Below, piece by piece: positions 34,431 to 44,002 of a stretch of DNA of 64,000 bases. The stretch comes from an uncultured Clostridia bacterium (GTDB lineage Bacteria > Bacillota > Clostridia > Oscillospirales > Ruminococcaceae). A program made the translations under genes and the position numbers. The stretch spans positions 124,001-188,000 of the forward strand of contig CAMVNQ010000001.1 in NCBI GenBank assembly GCA_947168885.1, given 5' to 3'. Within the stretch, counting starts at the first letter, position 1. Every line of letters begins with the position of its first letter. Below the pieces are notes generated by a model. It was not told the origin of the DNA. It worked only from the letters and a program-made list of their open reading frames with translations, and ran no database searches.

Positions 34431-35546
34431 TTACGTTTTTACTAAATCAAGAATATTTCCGACAACTCTGTCTGTCGAATCCGGGATATGGAGCTTCGCG
34501 GCATTTTCACCCATTTCGGCGAGACGTGTCCTGTCGTTGTACAGCGCCTTTACCTCTTCAAGAAGACGTTCCTTCGTAAGATCCTTATCTTCGATAAGTA
34601 TAGCCGCGCCGTTCTTGCTCATGGTCAGTGCGTTGTAATACTGATGATTCTCCGCTGCCTGCGGGAAAGGTATAAGTATCGCCGGACGACCCGTTGCCTT
34701 GAGCTCGGTGAGCGTCATGGCTCCCGCGCGGGAGATGACAAGGTCGGCGGCACAAAGACAGGTGTACATATTGTCGATGTACTCCCGCGGTCTGAACCGT
34801 TCGCCGGGTTCGACGTTATACTGTTTAAGAAGCCCGTCGAACATATCCTTGCCGTTTCCGCCGTAGGAATGTATATGGTTTATGTCGCCCGCTTCCTTTT
34901 CCCAGCCGAGCATGGCGACGACCGATTCGCTTATTTTGTTTGCGCCGAGACTGCCGCCGAATGACACTATCGTCATTCCTCCGGGAAGTCCGAGCTCTTT
35001 CAGAGCCGCCTCACGCTCTATTATCGGGATATTGCTTCGCAGCGGATTGCCTGTTATGACACAGTTTTCCTTGCGCGGCAGGTGGGGTATGACATCCTCG
35101 TTCGCGACGAGCACCTTATCAACTACCTTTGACAGCATCGTCGTCGTTATCCCGGGGAGCGAGTTGCTTTCGTGGATAGCGGTCTTTATGCCCATTTTTG
35201 CCGCCGCATTGAGCACAGGAGCACACACATATCCTCCGGTGCCTACAACGACATCCGGAGCGAACTCTTTAAGAAGTTTCTGCGCGTAGCCCTTCGCGGT
35301 TATGTAGTAATGCACCGCCTGTATGTTGCGCTTGATGTTGTGCGGCGTGAGCTTTCTCTGAAAACCTGCCATTTTAAATGCGGTAAAGTCATAGCCCGCC
35401 TTGCGTATGAGCTTTTCTTCCATGCCACCCTCAGCGCCGACGAATTTTATCGCCGCGTCGGGAAACAGCAGCTTTATTTTGTCCGCAATAGCGAGCGCAG
35501 GATTGATGTGACCCGCAGTTCCGCCTGCGGCAAGTATTACTCTCAT
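34431..35546 (-). CDS. murG: UDP-GlcNAc:lipid I N-acetylglucosaminyltransferase
   Basis: Membrane-associated GT28 glycosyltransferase that makes lipid II from lipid I. It is 371 residues, normal length. N-terminal GGTAGHINPALAIA (about 8-21) and VVGTGGYVCAPVLNAAAKMGI are the lipid I-binding loops. SFGGSLGANKISE (about 195-207) and SRAGAMTLTEL bind the UDP-GlcNAc nucleotide. It follows ftsW with no gap on the minus strand (its start precedes the ftsW stop by one base), so the two are translated together. About 139 bases separate it from murA. Confidence 0.97.
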   Translation of the reverse strand: MRVILAAGGTAGHINPALAIADKIKLLFPDAAIKFVGAEGGMEEKLIRKAGYDFTAFKMAGFQRKLTPHNIKRNIQAVHYYITAKGYAQKLLKEFAPDVVVGTGGYVCAPVLNAAAKMGIKTAIHESNSLPGITTTMLSKVVDKVLVANEDVIPHLPRKENCVITGNPLRSNIPIIEREAALKELGLPGGMTIVSFGGSLGANKISESVVAMLGWEKEAGDINHIHSYGGNGKDMFDGLLKQYNVEPGERFRPREYIDNMYTCLCAADLVISRAGAMTLTELKATGRPAILIPFPQAAENHQYYNALTMSKNGAAILIEDKDLTKERLLEEVKALYNDRTRLAEMGENAAKLHIPDSTDRVVGNILDLVKT

Positions 35547-36899
35547 TTAGATAGATGCCTTTCGTGATATATTGAGTACGACTCCCATTTCGCCGAGCTG
35601 CATCATCAGCGCGGTGCCTCCGTAGCTTAAGAACGGCAGAGAAACACCTGTGTTGAAGAACGCGTTGGATGCAACGGCAATATTCAGTAACGCCTGAAAT
35701 CCGATCTGGATAACGATACCCGCGCAGAGCAGCATACCTTCTTTATCCGGTGCGGACGCGGCAATATAGAAGCCGCGTATTATAAGGATAAGGAAGAGCA
35801 GTATTACAACGACCGCGCCGACAAAGCCGAGCTCCTCGACTATGACCGAGAAGATGAAGTCGTTCTCGGCGAATGGCAGATAGCTGTATTTCTGGTGTGA
35901 GTTTCCGAGACCCTGACCGAACATACCTCCCGAACCGAGCGCTATGAGAGACTGGTAGGTCTGATAGGTCGCGTGTTGTATATCGGCTTCGGGGTCGCGG
36001 AAGCTTAAAAGTCTGTCCGAAACGTAGTCAAAGCCCATCATCGGGAATACCGTAAAGATAAGTATCGCGCCGACACCGATAGCCGCGAGTACGAGCGCGA
36101 CGTGCGTGCCCTTGGCTCCGCCGATGAACAGCATCGAAAGCGAGATCACAAGGATGATAAGTGTCGCGGAGAGGTGAGGCTGCATGATAACGAGAATGCA
36201 GGCGATACCTATGCGTATCAGTATCGGCAGAAAGCCTTTGGTGAAGCTTTTCATTTTGTCATAGTTGCGCTGCATATATTCCGCTATGACAAGTATTGTA
36301 ACGAATTTGAGGATCTCGGAGGGCTGGATCGTGATCTCACCGATAGCTATCCAGCGTTCCGCACCGTTTACCGTACTTCCCATTATACGAACGAGTATCA
36401 TAAGACCTGCGGAAACGACTATCGCGGTCTTCATGACTACTTTGGTGAAGAATATATGATAATCGATGAATGACAGGATTATCATAGCGGCAAAACCTAC
36501 TGCCGCAAATATCGCCTGACGGGAAATGAAGTGATTGCTGTCGCCGTAGGTGACTTTTGCGGACGCATAGGTCGCCGAGTACAGCATAACGAGCCCGAAA
36601 GCGAGCAATAAAATAACTATAAGAAAGAACGAGAAGTCGAATTTCTGCGGTATCGAGAAATCGATAATGCCTTTCTTTTTATTCTTCGCTGCCGCGGCTT
36701 TCTTTGCATCAGCCGCCTTAGCCCTTGGCTTTTGAGCGGGTGCGTTCTGAGGTACGCGTCGAGCATTATTTTCTGCGTCGTTCCCGTTGTACATCTGCAT
36801 GGGGCGGACGCTCCCGAGCGAGCGCTGCTGAACATTTGCCGTGCGCCTGTTTAAGCTCTGTAAAGGGTTTGTTTTCCGTTCTCCTAATCTGTTATCCAT
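35547..36899 (-). CDS. ftsW: Lipid II polymerase FtsW (SEDS family)
   Basis: SEDS glycosyltransferase that polymerises septal peptidoglycan with its cognate PBP. It is 450 residues: about 85 cytosolic residues rich in Ala, Lys and Pro, longer than in most FtsW proteins, followed by ten membrane helices. The family motifs NGAERWIAIGEITIQPSE (about 174-191), YLPFAENDFIFSVIVEELGF and SLPFLSYGGTALM are intact, including the catalytic Asp in the long extracellular loop. It lies between mraY and murG. Confidence 0.95.
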   Translation of the reverse strand: MDNRLGERKTNPLQSLNRRTANVQQRSLGSVRPMQMYNGNDAENNARRVPQNAPAQKPRAKAADAKKAAAAKNKKKGIIDFSIPQKFDFSFFLIVILLLAFGLVMLYSATYASAKVTYGDSNHFISRQAIFAAVGFAAMIILSFIDYHIFFTKVVMKTAIVVSAGLMILVRIMGSTVNGAERWIAIGEITIQPSEILKFVTILVIAEYMQRNYDKMKSFTKGFLPILIRIGIACILVIMQPHLSATLIILVISLSMLFIGGAKGTHVALVLAAIGVGAILIFTVFPMMGFDYVSDRLLSFRDPEADIQHATYQTYQSLIALGSGGMFGQGLGNSHQKYSYLPFAENDFIFSVIVEELGFVGAVVVILLFLILIIRGFYIAASAPDKEGMLLCAGIVIQIGFQALLNIAVASNAFFNTGVSLPFLSYGGTALMMQLGEMGVVLNISRKASI

Positions 36900-36911
36900 A
36901 TCATACCATTA

Positions 36912-37925
36912 TCATAGACCGTTGACGAGCAGCACCGAGACTGTTCCCGCTGCCGCGCCGATAAGCGAAAATACTATTACGATTTTTACTTCCTTCCAGC
37001 CCCGTATCTCGAAGCTGTGGTGTATAGGGGTCATCTTGAAGAGACGCTTGCCGTGGGTGATCTTGAAGTAGGTCATCTGGATAAGCACCGACAGAGCTTC
37101 CCAGATATACACCGCCGCGGCTATCACCATGAGCACTTCAACGTGCATCGCTATACCGAGCAGCGCAACTATACCGCCGAGGAACATCGAGCCGGTGTCT
37201 CCCATGAATACCTTTGCCGGGTGCCAGTTCCATATCAGGAAACCGAGACATCCTCCCGCGGTCGCGACCGCTATAACTGTGTAGCCCGCATAGCCGAGCA
37301 TAGATGATATTATCGCGAATGCTATGCAGTAAACGAACGTAACCGAAGAGCAGAGCCCGTCGATGCCGTCGGTGAGGTTCACGGCGTTGACGATATACAG
37401 TATGCCGAGACCCATTATGATGTAGTAGAAGTACCAAAGGTCAAGCTCGCCGATAAACGGGAACTTTATGATCGTGTTCGTGTCGCCGGAGAGTATCTTA
37501 ACGGTAAAGAAAGCGGCGATAACGAGTACCTGCAGAACAATTTTCTGCATAGCCGTGAGACCTTCGTTCTGTTTCTTCTTTACCTTGATGAAGTCGTCGA
37601 GAAAACCGATAAAGCCGAAGAAAAACGCGCCTGCCGCTACGGTTATGATTCCGGTCATGTCCTTTTTCGCGAGTTCGTCCGTGCCGAGCAGCCCGTTATA
37701 TATGAGCAGTATCACACCGACAGTTACCGCAGCGACCGTTCCGAGCATGAACATCATACCGCCCATTGTCGGAGTGCCTTGTTTGTCTTTTTTGTGCCAT
37801 ATCGGTCCTATGTCGAGGATCGTCTGACCGAATTTCAGCTTCCGAAGCCAAGGGATTATCAGAAATCCGAGGACGAATGAAACGACCACGGCGGTGAATG
37901 CCGTTGAAATTATAGTTAAAAGCAT
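36912..37925 (-). CDS. mraY: Phospho-N-acetylmuramoyl-pentapeptide-transferase
   Basis: Integral membrane enzyme that joins UDP-MurNAc-pentapeptide to undecaprenyl phosphate to make lipid I. It is 337 residues and about ten helices. Catalytic and Mg-binding motifs are present: GTPTMGGMMF (about 51-60), FLDDFIKVKKKQNEGL (Asp-Asp pair), NAVNLTDGIDGL and MGDTGSMFLGG. A histidine-containing loop HHSFE lies near the C-terminus. murD, which normally lies between mraY and ftsW, is missing; only 12 bases separate mraY from ftsW. Confidence 0.97.
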   Translation of the reverse strand: MLLTIISTAFTAVVVSFVLGFLIIPWLRKLKFGQTILDIGPIWHKKDKQGTPTMGGMMFMLGTVAAVTVGVILLIYNGLLGTDELAKKDMTGIITVAAGAFFFGFIGFLDDFIKVKKKQNEGLTAMQKIVLQVLVIAAFFTVKILSGDTNTIIKFPFIGELDLWYFYYIIMGLGILYIVNAVNLTDGIDGLCSSVTFVYCIAFAIISSMLGYAGYTVIAVATAGGCLGFLIWNWHPAKVFMGDTGSMFLGGIVALLGIAMHVEVLMVIAAAVYIWEALSVLIQMTYFKITHGKRLFKMTPIHHSFEIRGWKEVKIVIVFSLIGAAAGTVSVLLVNGL

Positions 37926-37985
37926 CTTGTTTCCTCTTTTTTATGTATTCTCATGTACTGTCCGTAAGGACAAGCGCGTAAGCGC

Positions 37986-39422
37986 TTATTTACAGAGCTG
38001 CGCGATTATCTCGTGTTCGCTGAAGTGCATATAGTCGTCGCCGATGACCTGATATTCTTCGTGCCCCTTGCCGCAGAGCGCGATAACATCGCCGGTATGC
38101 GCCTGTGAGACAGCGGACTTTATAGCTTCGAGCCTGTCAATATAGCAGTGAACCTCACATTCGCTGCCGTCAAAGCCCGTTTTTACCTGATCTATGATAG
38201 ACTGCGGGTCCTCGAAGCGCGGATTGTCCGAAGTCACCACGGCGATATCCGCGTATTTCGCGACGCAGCTCCCCATTGACGGGCGTTTTCCGGCATCGCG
38301 TTCGCCTGCCGCGCCGAAAACGACTATTAATCGCCCTTTTACGAACGGCTTTATTGCCGAGAGTGTCTTTTCGAGCCCGTCCTCGGTGTGAGCGTAATCG
38401 CAGATCACCGTGTAATCCTTGTCGTAGAGCACTTCCGCGCGTCCGCGTACGCCCTTTACCGTATTCAGCCCGCTCACAGCTTCTCTTATTGTCAAACCCG
38501 CCTGAACGCACGCCGCCGCCGCGCCCATCGAGTTCATCACGTTGAAGCTTCCGGGCATGGGGATTGATATGCTGAATGCCTGTTCGGACGCTTTATCCGT
38601 AAGGATATACGAAACGCTGCCGCTTTCCGGGACTATCCTGCACGCGGAAATGTCGGTCATCTGCTCCTCGCTGAGCGCAACGAGCTTTATTCCGCCATCC
38701 GTCTTCAGCTCTCCGTAAAGGCGCTTGCCCCACGGGTCGTCGATGTTTATGACTGCCGAATCACAGCAGGCGAACAGCGACTTCTTCGCCTGATAGTAGT
38801 TTTCCATTGTTCCGTGCCAGTCGAGGTGATCCTGCGTCAGATTCGTAAATATTCCGCAGACGAACCGTTCGTTTACGAAGCGCGACTGCGAGAGCGCCTG
38901 TGACGACGCTTCCATAACACAGTATTCCGCGCCGTTGTCCGCCATTTCTCTGAAATAGCCGTAGAGATCGAACTGGTACGGGGTAGTGAGGTGGGCTTCA
39001 TAGAACCTTCCGCAGACATCATAGCCCGCAGTGCCGATGCAGCCGCATTTATGCCCGTTTTCCGTGAGTATATGTCTGATCACGTTGACGGTGGTGGTCT
39101 TTCCGTTGGTGCCGGTAGCTGCAATAAGTTTCAGCCGCTTTGTGGGATCCCCGAAATACCGTGACGACAGCATTCCGAACATCACTCTTGTGTTTTCACA
39201 GAGTATCTGCTGCGGGAGACCGAGGTCATGGTCGATGACGACCGCCGCGGCTCCTTTTGCAAGCATATCCGCGCAAGCGGCGTGACCGTCGAAGTTGCGC
39301 CCGGTTATAGCGACGAAGATGTCGCCTTTATCGACTTTTCGGGTATCGTCGGTTATCTTTCCTATGTCGCAGTCGGTAAGTCCGCTGCGTTCGTTTTCTG
39401 TGAGTATGTCGTATAAACGCAA
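37986..39422 (-). CDS. murE: UDP-MurNAc-tripeptide synthetase
   Basis: Mur ligase that adds the third stem-peptide residue to UDP-MurNAc-dipeptide. The start is TTG at 39422, with AGGAGG six bases upstream; an in-frame extension to 39470 has no ribosome site. It is 478 residues. The ATP-binding loop ATGTNGKTT is at about 100-108. The amino-acid specificity motif is SDNPRFED; DNPR marks the meso-diaminopimelate-adding group, so the wall is probably m-DAP type. HGTMENYYQAK is also typical. murF, which usually follows, is absent; mraY comes next after 60 bases. Confidence 0.95.
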   Translation of the reverse strand: MRLYDILTENERSGLTDCDIGKITDDTRKVDKGDIFVAITGRNFDGHAACADMLAKGAAAVVIDHDLGLPQQILCENTRVMFGMLSSRYFGDPTKRLKLIAATGTNGKTTTVNVIRHILTENGHKCGCIGTAGYDVCGRFYEAHLTTPYQFDLYGYFREMADNGAEYCVMEASSQALSQSRFVNERFVCGIFTNLTQDHLDWHGTMENYYQAKKSLFACCDSAVINIDDPWGKRLYGELKTDGGIKLVALSEEQMTDISACRIVPESGSVSYILTDKASEQAFSISIPMPGSFNVMNSMGAAAACVQAGLTIREAVSGLNTVKGVRGRAEVLYDKDYTVICDYAHTEDGLEKTLSAIKPFVKGRLIVVFGAAGERDAGKRPSMGSCVAKYADIAVVTSDNPRFEDPQSIIDQVKTGFDGSECEVHCYIDRLEAIKSAVSQAHTGDVIALCGKGHEEYQVIGDDYMHFSEHEIIAQLCK

Positions 39423-39489
39423 GACTTGCCTCCTGTTTTGATATTCGCTTTCGCTTCCTTTGGCGGTCAAAGGAAGCAGGTTAAGAGCT

Positions 39490-39516
39490 CGAGAAAAGGG
39501 CAGAGCCCTTTTCTCG
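39490..39516. repeat. Hairpin repeat with GGGCAGAGCCC core
   Basis: A perfect 11-bp stem CGAGAAAAGGG / CCCTTTTCTCG with loop CAGAG, between murE and the PBP gene. The core matches the hairpin at 28394-28410. It lacks a following T run on either strand. Confidence 0.6.
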
Positions 39517-39532
39517 TCCGCGTAAGCGGTGG

Positions 39533-41896
39533 TCAGCCGGCGTCAGAGTTGTTTACAAGGAATGTAACGTCGATAACGGTACCCTTGTTTACTTCATATC
39601 CTGCCGGTATGGACTGGGATGTTGCTACTGCGTCGGGGTTATTTATGCCGCCGCCGCTGAGTGATACGTTGAGTCCGTAGAATGAGAGGGTGTTGTTGAC
39701 CTGATCTATCTTCATACCGGTGACATCGGGAACTTTTACTTTCTGATCCACAGTGCCGTTCATGTAGATAATGACGGTGCCGTTCTTCGGGATAGGTGCC
39801 GCTGCTTCAGGAACTGTCTTGCGGACGGTGTTGTTGTCTTCCTGTCCGACGATCTCATATTTAAGACCGCGGGAGTTTATCGAGGTGATCGCATCAAGTA
39901 TCGACGAGCCGTAAACATACGGTACATTCGTGTTCTGCATTTCAAGCTCTTCAGCCGTGTACTGGGGATAAACTCCGAGATATTCAAGACATTCGCTGAA
40001 CACTGCCGAAACGACAGGCGCAGCGACCATGGAGCCGTAGTACTTGCCGCCGAGAGGTTCGTCAACACAGACGAGCATTATGTATTCGGGATCGTTTGCG
40101 GGCGTAAAAGCGCAGAACGAGCCGACATAGCGCATATCCCAGTCGTGATGGTATTCATCGAGCTTCTGGGACGTACCGGACTTTCCGCCTATGCGGTATC
40201 CGGCGATATACGCATTCTGACCGCCGTTTGCGGTAACGACGTTTTCGGTAAGCTCGCGCACGAGTGCAGAAGTCTCGCCGCTTATTACCTGACGCTTTAT
40301 GGTTGTCTCGGCGGATTTAACGACATTTCCGCTGCTGTCTATGATCTTATCGACGATATAGGGCTTTAACAGGTATCCGCCGTTTATTGCTGCGGTGTAA
40401 GCGCAGATCATCTGTATCGGTGTGATCTTGTTCGTCTGGCCGAATGATGAGGAAGCGAGTTCGACCGATCCCATTCTCTCATACGGAACAAACAGAGGGC
40501 TTGCTTCGCCGGGCAGGTCTATGCCTGTTTTTTCCGTGAAGCCGAACGCCGTGAAGTAGTTGCAGAACAGCCGCCGTCCAAGCTTTAATCCTATCTGTAT
40601 GAAAGACGGGTTGCAGGATTTTGTGAGCGCGTCCTGAAGAACGAGCGTTCCGTGACCGCCGCCTGTTGTCCAGCAGTGGATCTTTGTATCCTCGACTTCA
40701 TATACTCCGCCGCAGAAGAATGTGGAGTTGGTATTTATGACCTCTTCCTCAAGGGCGGAGGCACAGGTTATTACTTTGAATACCGAACCGGGGAAGTAGA
40801 GCTCTGAGACTGCCTTGTTCTTCCACTGAAGCTCACGCATTGCGGCGCGGTTCTGTTCAAGCTCCTCTTCTATGCGGCGGTCGATCTCGTCCTGGTCGGT
40901 AAGACTTCCCGCCATATAGTCGAGAACGAGCTGATACCGCATCTCTTCAAGCCGTTCCTTGTCTATCTCCGAGAGTTCGGACGGATCGTTGAGGTTGTAT
41001 CCGGGCGCGGTCGCCATAGCGATTATCGCTCCGGTCTTTGCGTTCATTATGATGCCGGTCGCGCGGTTAGCGGCTTTATACTGCTTTACCGCGGTCTCTA
41101 AGTTCTTTTCGAGGTAGTACTGTACCGTGCTGTCGAGGGTAAGGATAATGCTGTTGCCGTCGCTTGCTTCATATCGGTTCTCATAATCATAGGGCATAGC
41201 GTTGCCCTTTGCGTCCTTCGCCATCACGATAAGGCCGTCGGTGCCCTGGAGATAATCGTCATAGTACGCTTCGAGCCCGTAAACGCCTTCGTTGTCATAG
41301 TTCGTGAAGCCGATTATTGAAGAAGCTAGGCTGTCGTTCGGGTAGTAGCGCTTGCTGCTCTCCATAAGGTTGACGGTATAAGCGGCAAGCTTGTTTTCGG
41401 TGATGAATTTCTGAACCTTGTCGTAGCTTTCCTTATCTACCTTCTTCTTGACGATGAAGTATTCGCTGTTCAGCTTCTTGCAGCCCTCGCGTATCTTCTG
41501 TTCGTCAACATCGAGCAGCTTTGCAAGTGTCTTGCATATAAGTGAAGTCTTGGGTGCTTCCTTTTTTTCTTCAAGCTTCGCGTCCATTTCCGCTATTGCT
41601 TTCGGGGAAATGACTACGTCCCAGACCGTGGTGCTCTGTGCAAGTATCTTATTGGTGCGGTCATAGATAGTGCCGCGGTTTGCTGTTATCGTATAGCTGC
41701 TTAACTGCTGGGAGTTCGCTTTTGAGCGGTAGTATTCAGAGCGGATTACGGTAGTATTGTATATGATCGTGCATATATATGCTGCAGCGCCTATAAGCAG
41801 ACTAAGCACGACCCAGAACATTCTCCGCTTCATTTTGTTTGTCGGAGCGATCATGGGCGTGCTTTTAGTGCTGTCAGGCATTTTTCCGTTTGCCAT
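39533..41896 (-). CDS. Septal penicillin-binding protein (FtsI/SpoVD-like, with PASTA domains)
   Basis: Class B transpeptidase that cross-links peptidoglycan with FtsW. 787 residues: one membrane anchor (about 27-49), dimerisation domain (TANRGTIYDRTNKILAQS at 71-88), and transpeptidase with Ser371-x-x-Lys374 (PGSVFK), Ser427-Cys-Asn429 (SCN) and Lys572-Ser-Gly (KSGT). Two C-terminal PASTA-like domains (about 657-715 and 720-782) favour SpoVD or a Gram-positive PBP2x-type role. A charged helical insertion at about 308-355 in the transpeptidase domain is longer than usual. It lies between ftsL and murE, the standard position. Whether it serves vegetative septation, sporulation or both cannot be told. 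Confidence 0.93.
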   Translation of the reverse strand: MANGKMPDSTKSTPMIAPTNKMKRRMFWVVLSLLIGAAAYICTIIYNTTVIRSEYYRSKANSQQLSSYTITANRGTIYDRTNKILAQSTTVWDVVISPKAIAEMDAKLEEKKEAPKTSLICKTLAKLLDVDEQKIREGCKKLNSEYFIVKKKVDKESYDKVQKFITENKLAAYTVNLMESSKRYYPNDSLASSIIGFTNYDNEGVYGLEAYYDDYLQGTDGLIVMAKDAKGNAMPYDYENRYEASDGNSIILTLDSTVQYYLEKNLETAVKQYKAANRATGIIMNAKTGAIIAMATAPGYNLNDPSELSEIDKERLEEMRYQLVLDYMAGSLTDQDEIDRRIEEELEQNRAAMRELQWKNKAVSELYFPGSVFKVITCASALEEEVINTNSTFFCGGVYEVEDTKIHCWTTGGGHGTLVLQDALTKSCNPSFIQIGLKLGRRLFCNYFTAFGFTEKTGIDLPGEASPLFVPYERMGSVELASSSFGQTNKITPIQMICAYTAAINGGYLLKPYIVDKIIDSSGNVVKSAETTIKRQVISGETSALVRELTENVVTANGGQNAYIAGYRIGGKSGTSQKLDEYHHDWDMRYVGSFCAFTPANDPEYIMLVCVDEPLGGKYYGSMVAAPVVSAVFSECLEYLGVYPQYTAEELEMQNTNVPYVYGSSILDAITSINSRGLKYEIVGQEDNNTVRKTVPEAAAPIPKNGTVIIYMNGTVDQKVKVPDVTGMKIDQVNNTLSFYGLNVSLSGGGINNPDAVATSQSIPAGYEVNKGTVIDVTFLVNNSDAG

Positions 41897-42033
41897 ATTA
41901 TCCCCTTGTTTCCCTGTATATGAATTTTCCTGATTTACAATTCGGCGGGCAGCGCGTTTGTCTGCCCGTCCAATAAATTATATTAATCCTTTTCCTTGTT
42001 TATTCCTCTTGTCCCGAGAGGGATCATACCGCA

Positions 42034-42540
42034 TCAGAATCCGAGATAGTCGAGTATTCCGTTGAACCAGTTCTGGATTGAAACGAAGATGTTCGGGTCG
42101 CTTTCCGCGACTTCGGTCATATCCTCTGTGTTGAGCGTGATGAACGTTATCTGTGAGCTCTGGGTTTTTTGGAGACCGAGTTCCTGTGACGCTATATTTT
42201 CGACGTTGTCGAGCGTGTACATACTGTCAAGTTCGGAGTTAAGGCGCACATTCTCGCGCTCGGCAAGCTCTATCTCGTTCTTTGTCTCGCTTATCTTGGA
42301 TGTGTAATCCGATATTTGCTCCTTGCTGGTAAGAAGAACGAACGCTATAGCTGCCGCAAAAGCCACAACAACGATAGCCGCGAGTACGCTTCCGTTTCGT
42401 CCGATAGACTTTTTGTCCGAGATCTTTATTTTGGCCTGTTCTTCGCGCTGTTTCTGGCGTTCGCGCTTCTTTCGCTCAAGATCCTCGTCGGTCTCAAAAA
42501 GCGAAAGGTCATACGCTAAATTTGAATTGTCGTTATACAT
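42034..42540 (-). CDS. ftsL: Cell division protein FtsL-like
   Basis: Small bitopic divisome protein of 168 residues. The ATG at 42540 is preferred over a GTG three codons earlier because GGAGTGA lies five bases ahead. A basic cytosolic segment (about 20-45) precedes one transmembrane helix (about 51-71), followed by a coiled coil (ISDYTSKISETKNEIELAE and on to about 110) and a C-terminal extension. The sequence is too variable to identify by motif alone; position between rsmH and the PBP gene, topology and coiled coil support the call. Confidence 0.82.
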   Translation of the reverse strand: MYNDNSNLAYDLSLFETDEDLERKKRERQKQREEQAKIKISDKKSIGRNGSVLAAIVVVAFAAAIAFVLLTSKEQISDYTSKISETKNEIELAERENVRLNSELDSMYTLDNVENIASQELGLQKTQSSQITFITLNTEDMTEVAESDPNIFVSIQNWFNGILDYLGF

Positions 42541-42567
42541 CCTTATCACTCCATAAAGTGACCCGTT

Positions 42568-43500
42568 TTATTTTTCGGGTAGTTTTTCTATAACTCTGAG
42601 TTTTGCGCTTCTGCTGCGGGGGTTGTCCGCAAGCTCCGTGTCGTCCGCCGTTACGGGCTTTCGGGTTATCTGTACGGCTCGCGGCTTTTTACCGCATACG
42701 CACACGGGAAATTCCTTCGGGCAGGTGCATCCTTCGCATAAACTTTTGAATTTTTGTTTTACGATCCTGTCTTCAAGCGAGTGGAAAGTTATGACCGAGA
42801 GCCTTCCGCCGGCACCGAGCAGCTCGAATATATCGTCGAGTGCTGTGGTGAGCGCGTCGAGCTCGCCGTTCACTTCTATCCTTATCGCCTGGAATGTTTT
42901 TCTGCAGGGGTTTTTCTCTTTTCTTACCTTAAGCGGCACGTTCCTTTTGATTATCTCCGAGAGCTCGCCGGTGGTGTTTATCGGGGCGTTCTCACGCGCT
43001 GTGACGATACCGTGGGCAATACCGCGGGCGAACTTCTCTTCGCCGTAAGAGAACAGTATCTCCGCGAGCTTTTCTTCCGGGTATTCGTTAACTACGTCGC
43101 GGGCGCTCATGCCCTCGCCGCTCATTCTCATGTCGAGGGGCGCGTCGTTGTGGAACGAGAAACCGCGATCCGGGTCATCGAGCTGATGCGACGAAACGCC
43201 GAGATCCATTATTGCGCCGTCAAGGCGGTCTATGCCGAGATCGGAGAGCGCATCTTTAATTTCGCAGAAATTACGGTTCACGAAAACGGGGGAATAACCG
43301 TCAAGCCGCTTTTTTGCAGCTTCTATGGCTTCCTTGTCGCGATCGAAGCAGATGAGTTTTCCGGTTCCGCCGAGCCGCTTTGCTATTTCGAGGCTGTGTC
43401 CGCCGCCGCCGGTCGTGCAATCGGCGTAGATACCGCCTTCGTGTACATCAAGTCCGTCCACTGCGGGGAGCAGCAGCACAGAAGTATGCTGAAATTCCAT
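42568..43500 (-). CDS. rsmH: 16S rRNA m4C1402 methyltransferase
   Basis: SAM-dependent enzyme that N4-methylates C1402 in the 16S decoding site (formerly mraW). The ATG at 43500 gives MEFQHTSVLL, the usual N-terminus, and 310 residues. The SAM-binding motif GGGGHS is at about 30-35, followed by DRDKEAIEAA. The segment DGAIMDLGVSSHQLDDPDRGFSF is a family hallmark, and LTTALDDIFELLGAGGRLSVITFHSLEDRIVK is near residue 210. It starts three bases beyond the mraZ stop, so the two are coupled. Confidence 0.96.
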   Translation of the reverse strand: MEFQHTSVLLLPAVDGLDVHEGGIYADCTTGGGGHSLEIAKRLGGTGKLICFDRDKEAIEAAKKRLDGYSPVFVNRNFCEIKDALSDLGIDRLDGAIMDLGVSSHQLDDPDRGFSFHNDAPLDMRMSGEGMSARDVVNEYPEEKLAEILFSYGEEKFARGIAHGIVTARENAPINTTGELSEIIKRNVPLKVRKEKNPCRKTFQAIRIEVNGELDALTTALDDIFELLGAGGRLSVITFHSLEDRIVKQKFKSLCEGCTCPKEFPVCVCGKKPRAVQITRKPVTADDTELADNPRSRSAKLRVIEKLPEK

Positions 43501-43501
43501 A

Positions 43502-43930
43502 TTACAGTCCGAGTTCCACAGCCACATCGACCAGCGACTTTGCGTCGGTCTTGCTGTTTACTTCATCCCACTTCGCCTTGTCCCATATTTCGGCGCGGCC
43601 TTCGAGCCCTACGATGACTACATCGGTTGAAAGACCTGCATATTCACGAAGAGGGGCGGGGATAAGCGCACGTCCCTGTTTGTCGGGCTCAATATCGAAT
43701 GCGCTTCCGAATAAGAAACGCTGGAGATCGGCGGTTTTGGTCTGAGGCATCTCACGTATCCGCGCCACAAGAGCCTCCCAGTCGTCCTTTGTATATACCT
43801 TTATACAAGGGGCACCGATAGTTTTGGAGATCATGAAGACCGAGCCGAGCTCATCGCGCAGCTTTACGGGGAAGTTCATTCTTCCTTTTGCGTCGAGTGT
43901 ACTTTTGAATTCGCCGCGCAAGTCTTTCAT
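43502..43930 (-). CDS. mraZ: Transcriptional regulator MraZ
   Basis: First gene of the division/cell-wall cluster. 142 residues with two SpoVT/AbrB-like MraZ domains: KSTLDAKGRMNFPVKLRDEL at about 8-27 and the second near FDIEPDKQGRALIPAPLREYAGL (about 75-97). MraZ forms ring oligomers that bind direct repeats in its own promoter and repress the cluster. CTCCTTTC on the plus strand gives a GGAG ribosome site ahead of the ATG. A leader of about 200 bases with a large inverted repeat precedes it. Confidence 0.95.
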   Translation of the reverse strand: MKDLRGEFKSTLDAKGRMNFPVKLRDELGSVFMISKTIGAPCIKVYTKDDWEALVARIREMPQTKTADLQRFLFGSAFDIEPDKQGRALIPAPLREYAGLSTDVVIVGLEGRAEIWDKAKWDEVNSKTDAKSLVDVAVELGL

Positions 43931-44002
43931 CTCCTTTCGTTATCGGGGTTCCGGACGATATTCGGCAGAATTGCCGAGGTTATCCGGTACAAATATATAG
44001 CC

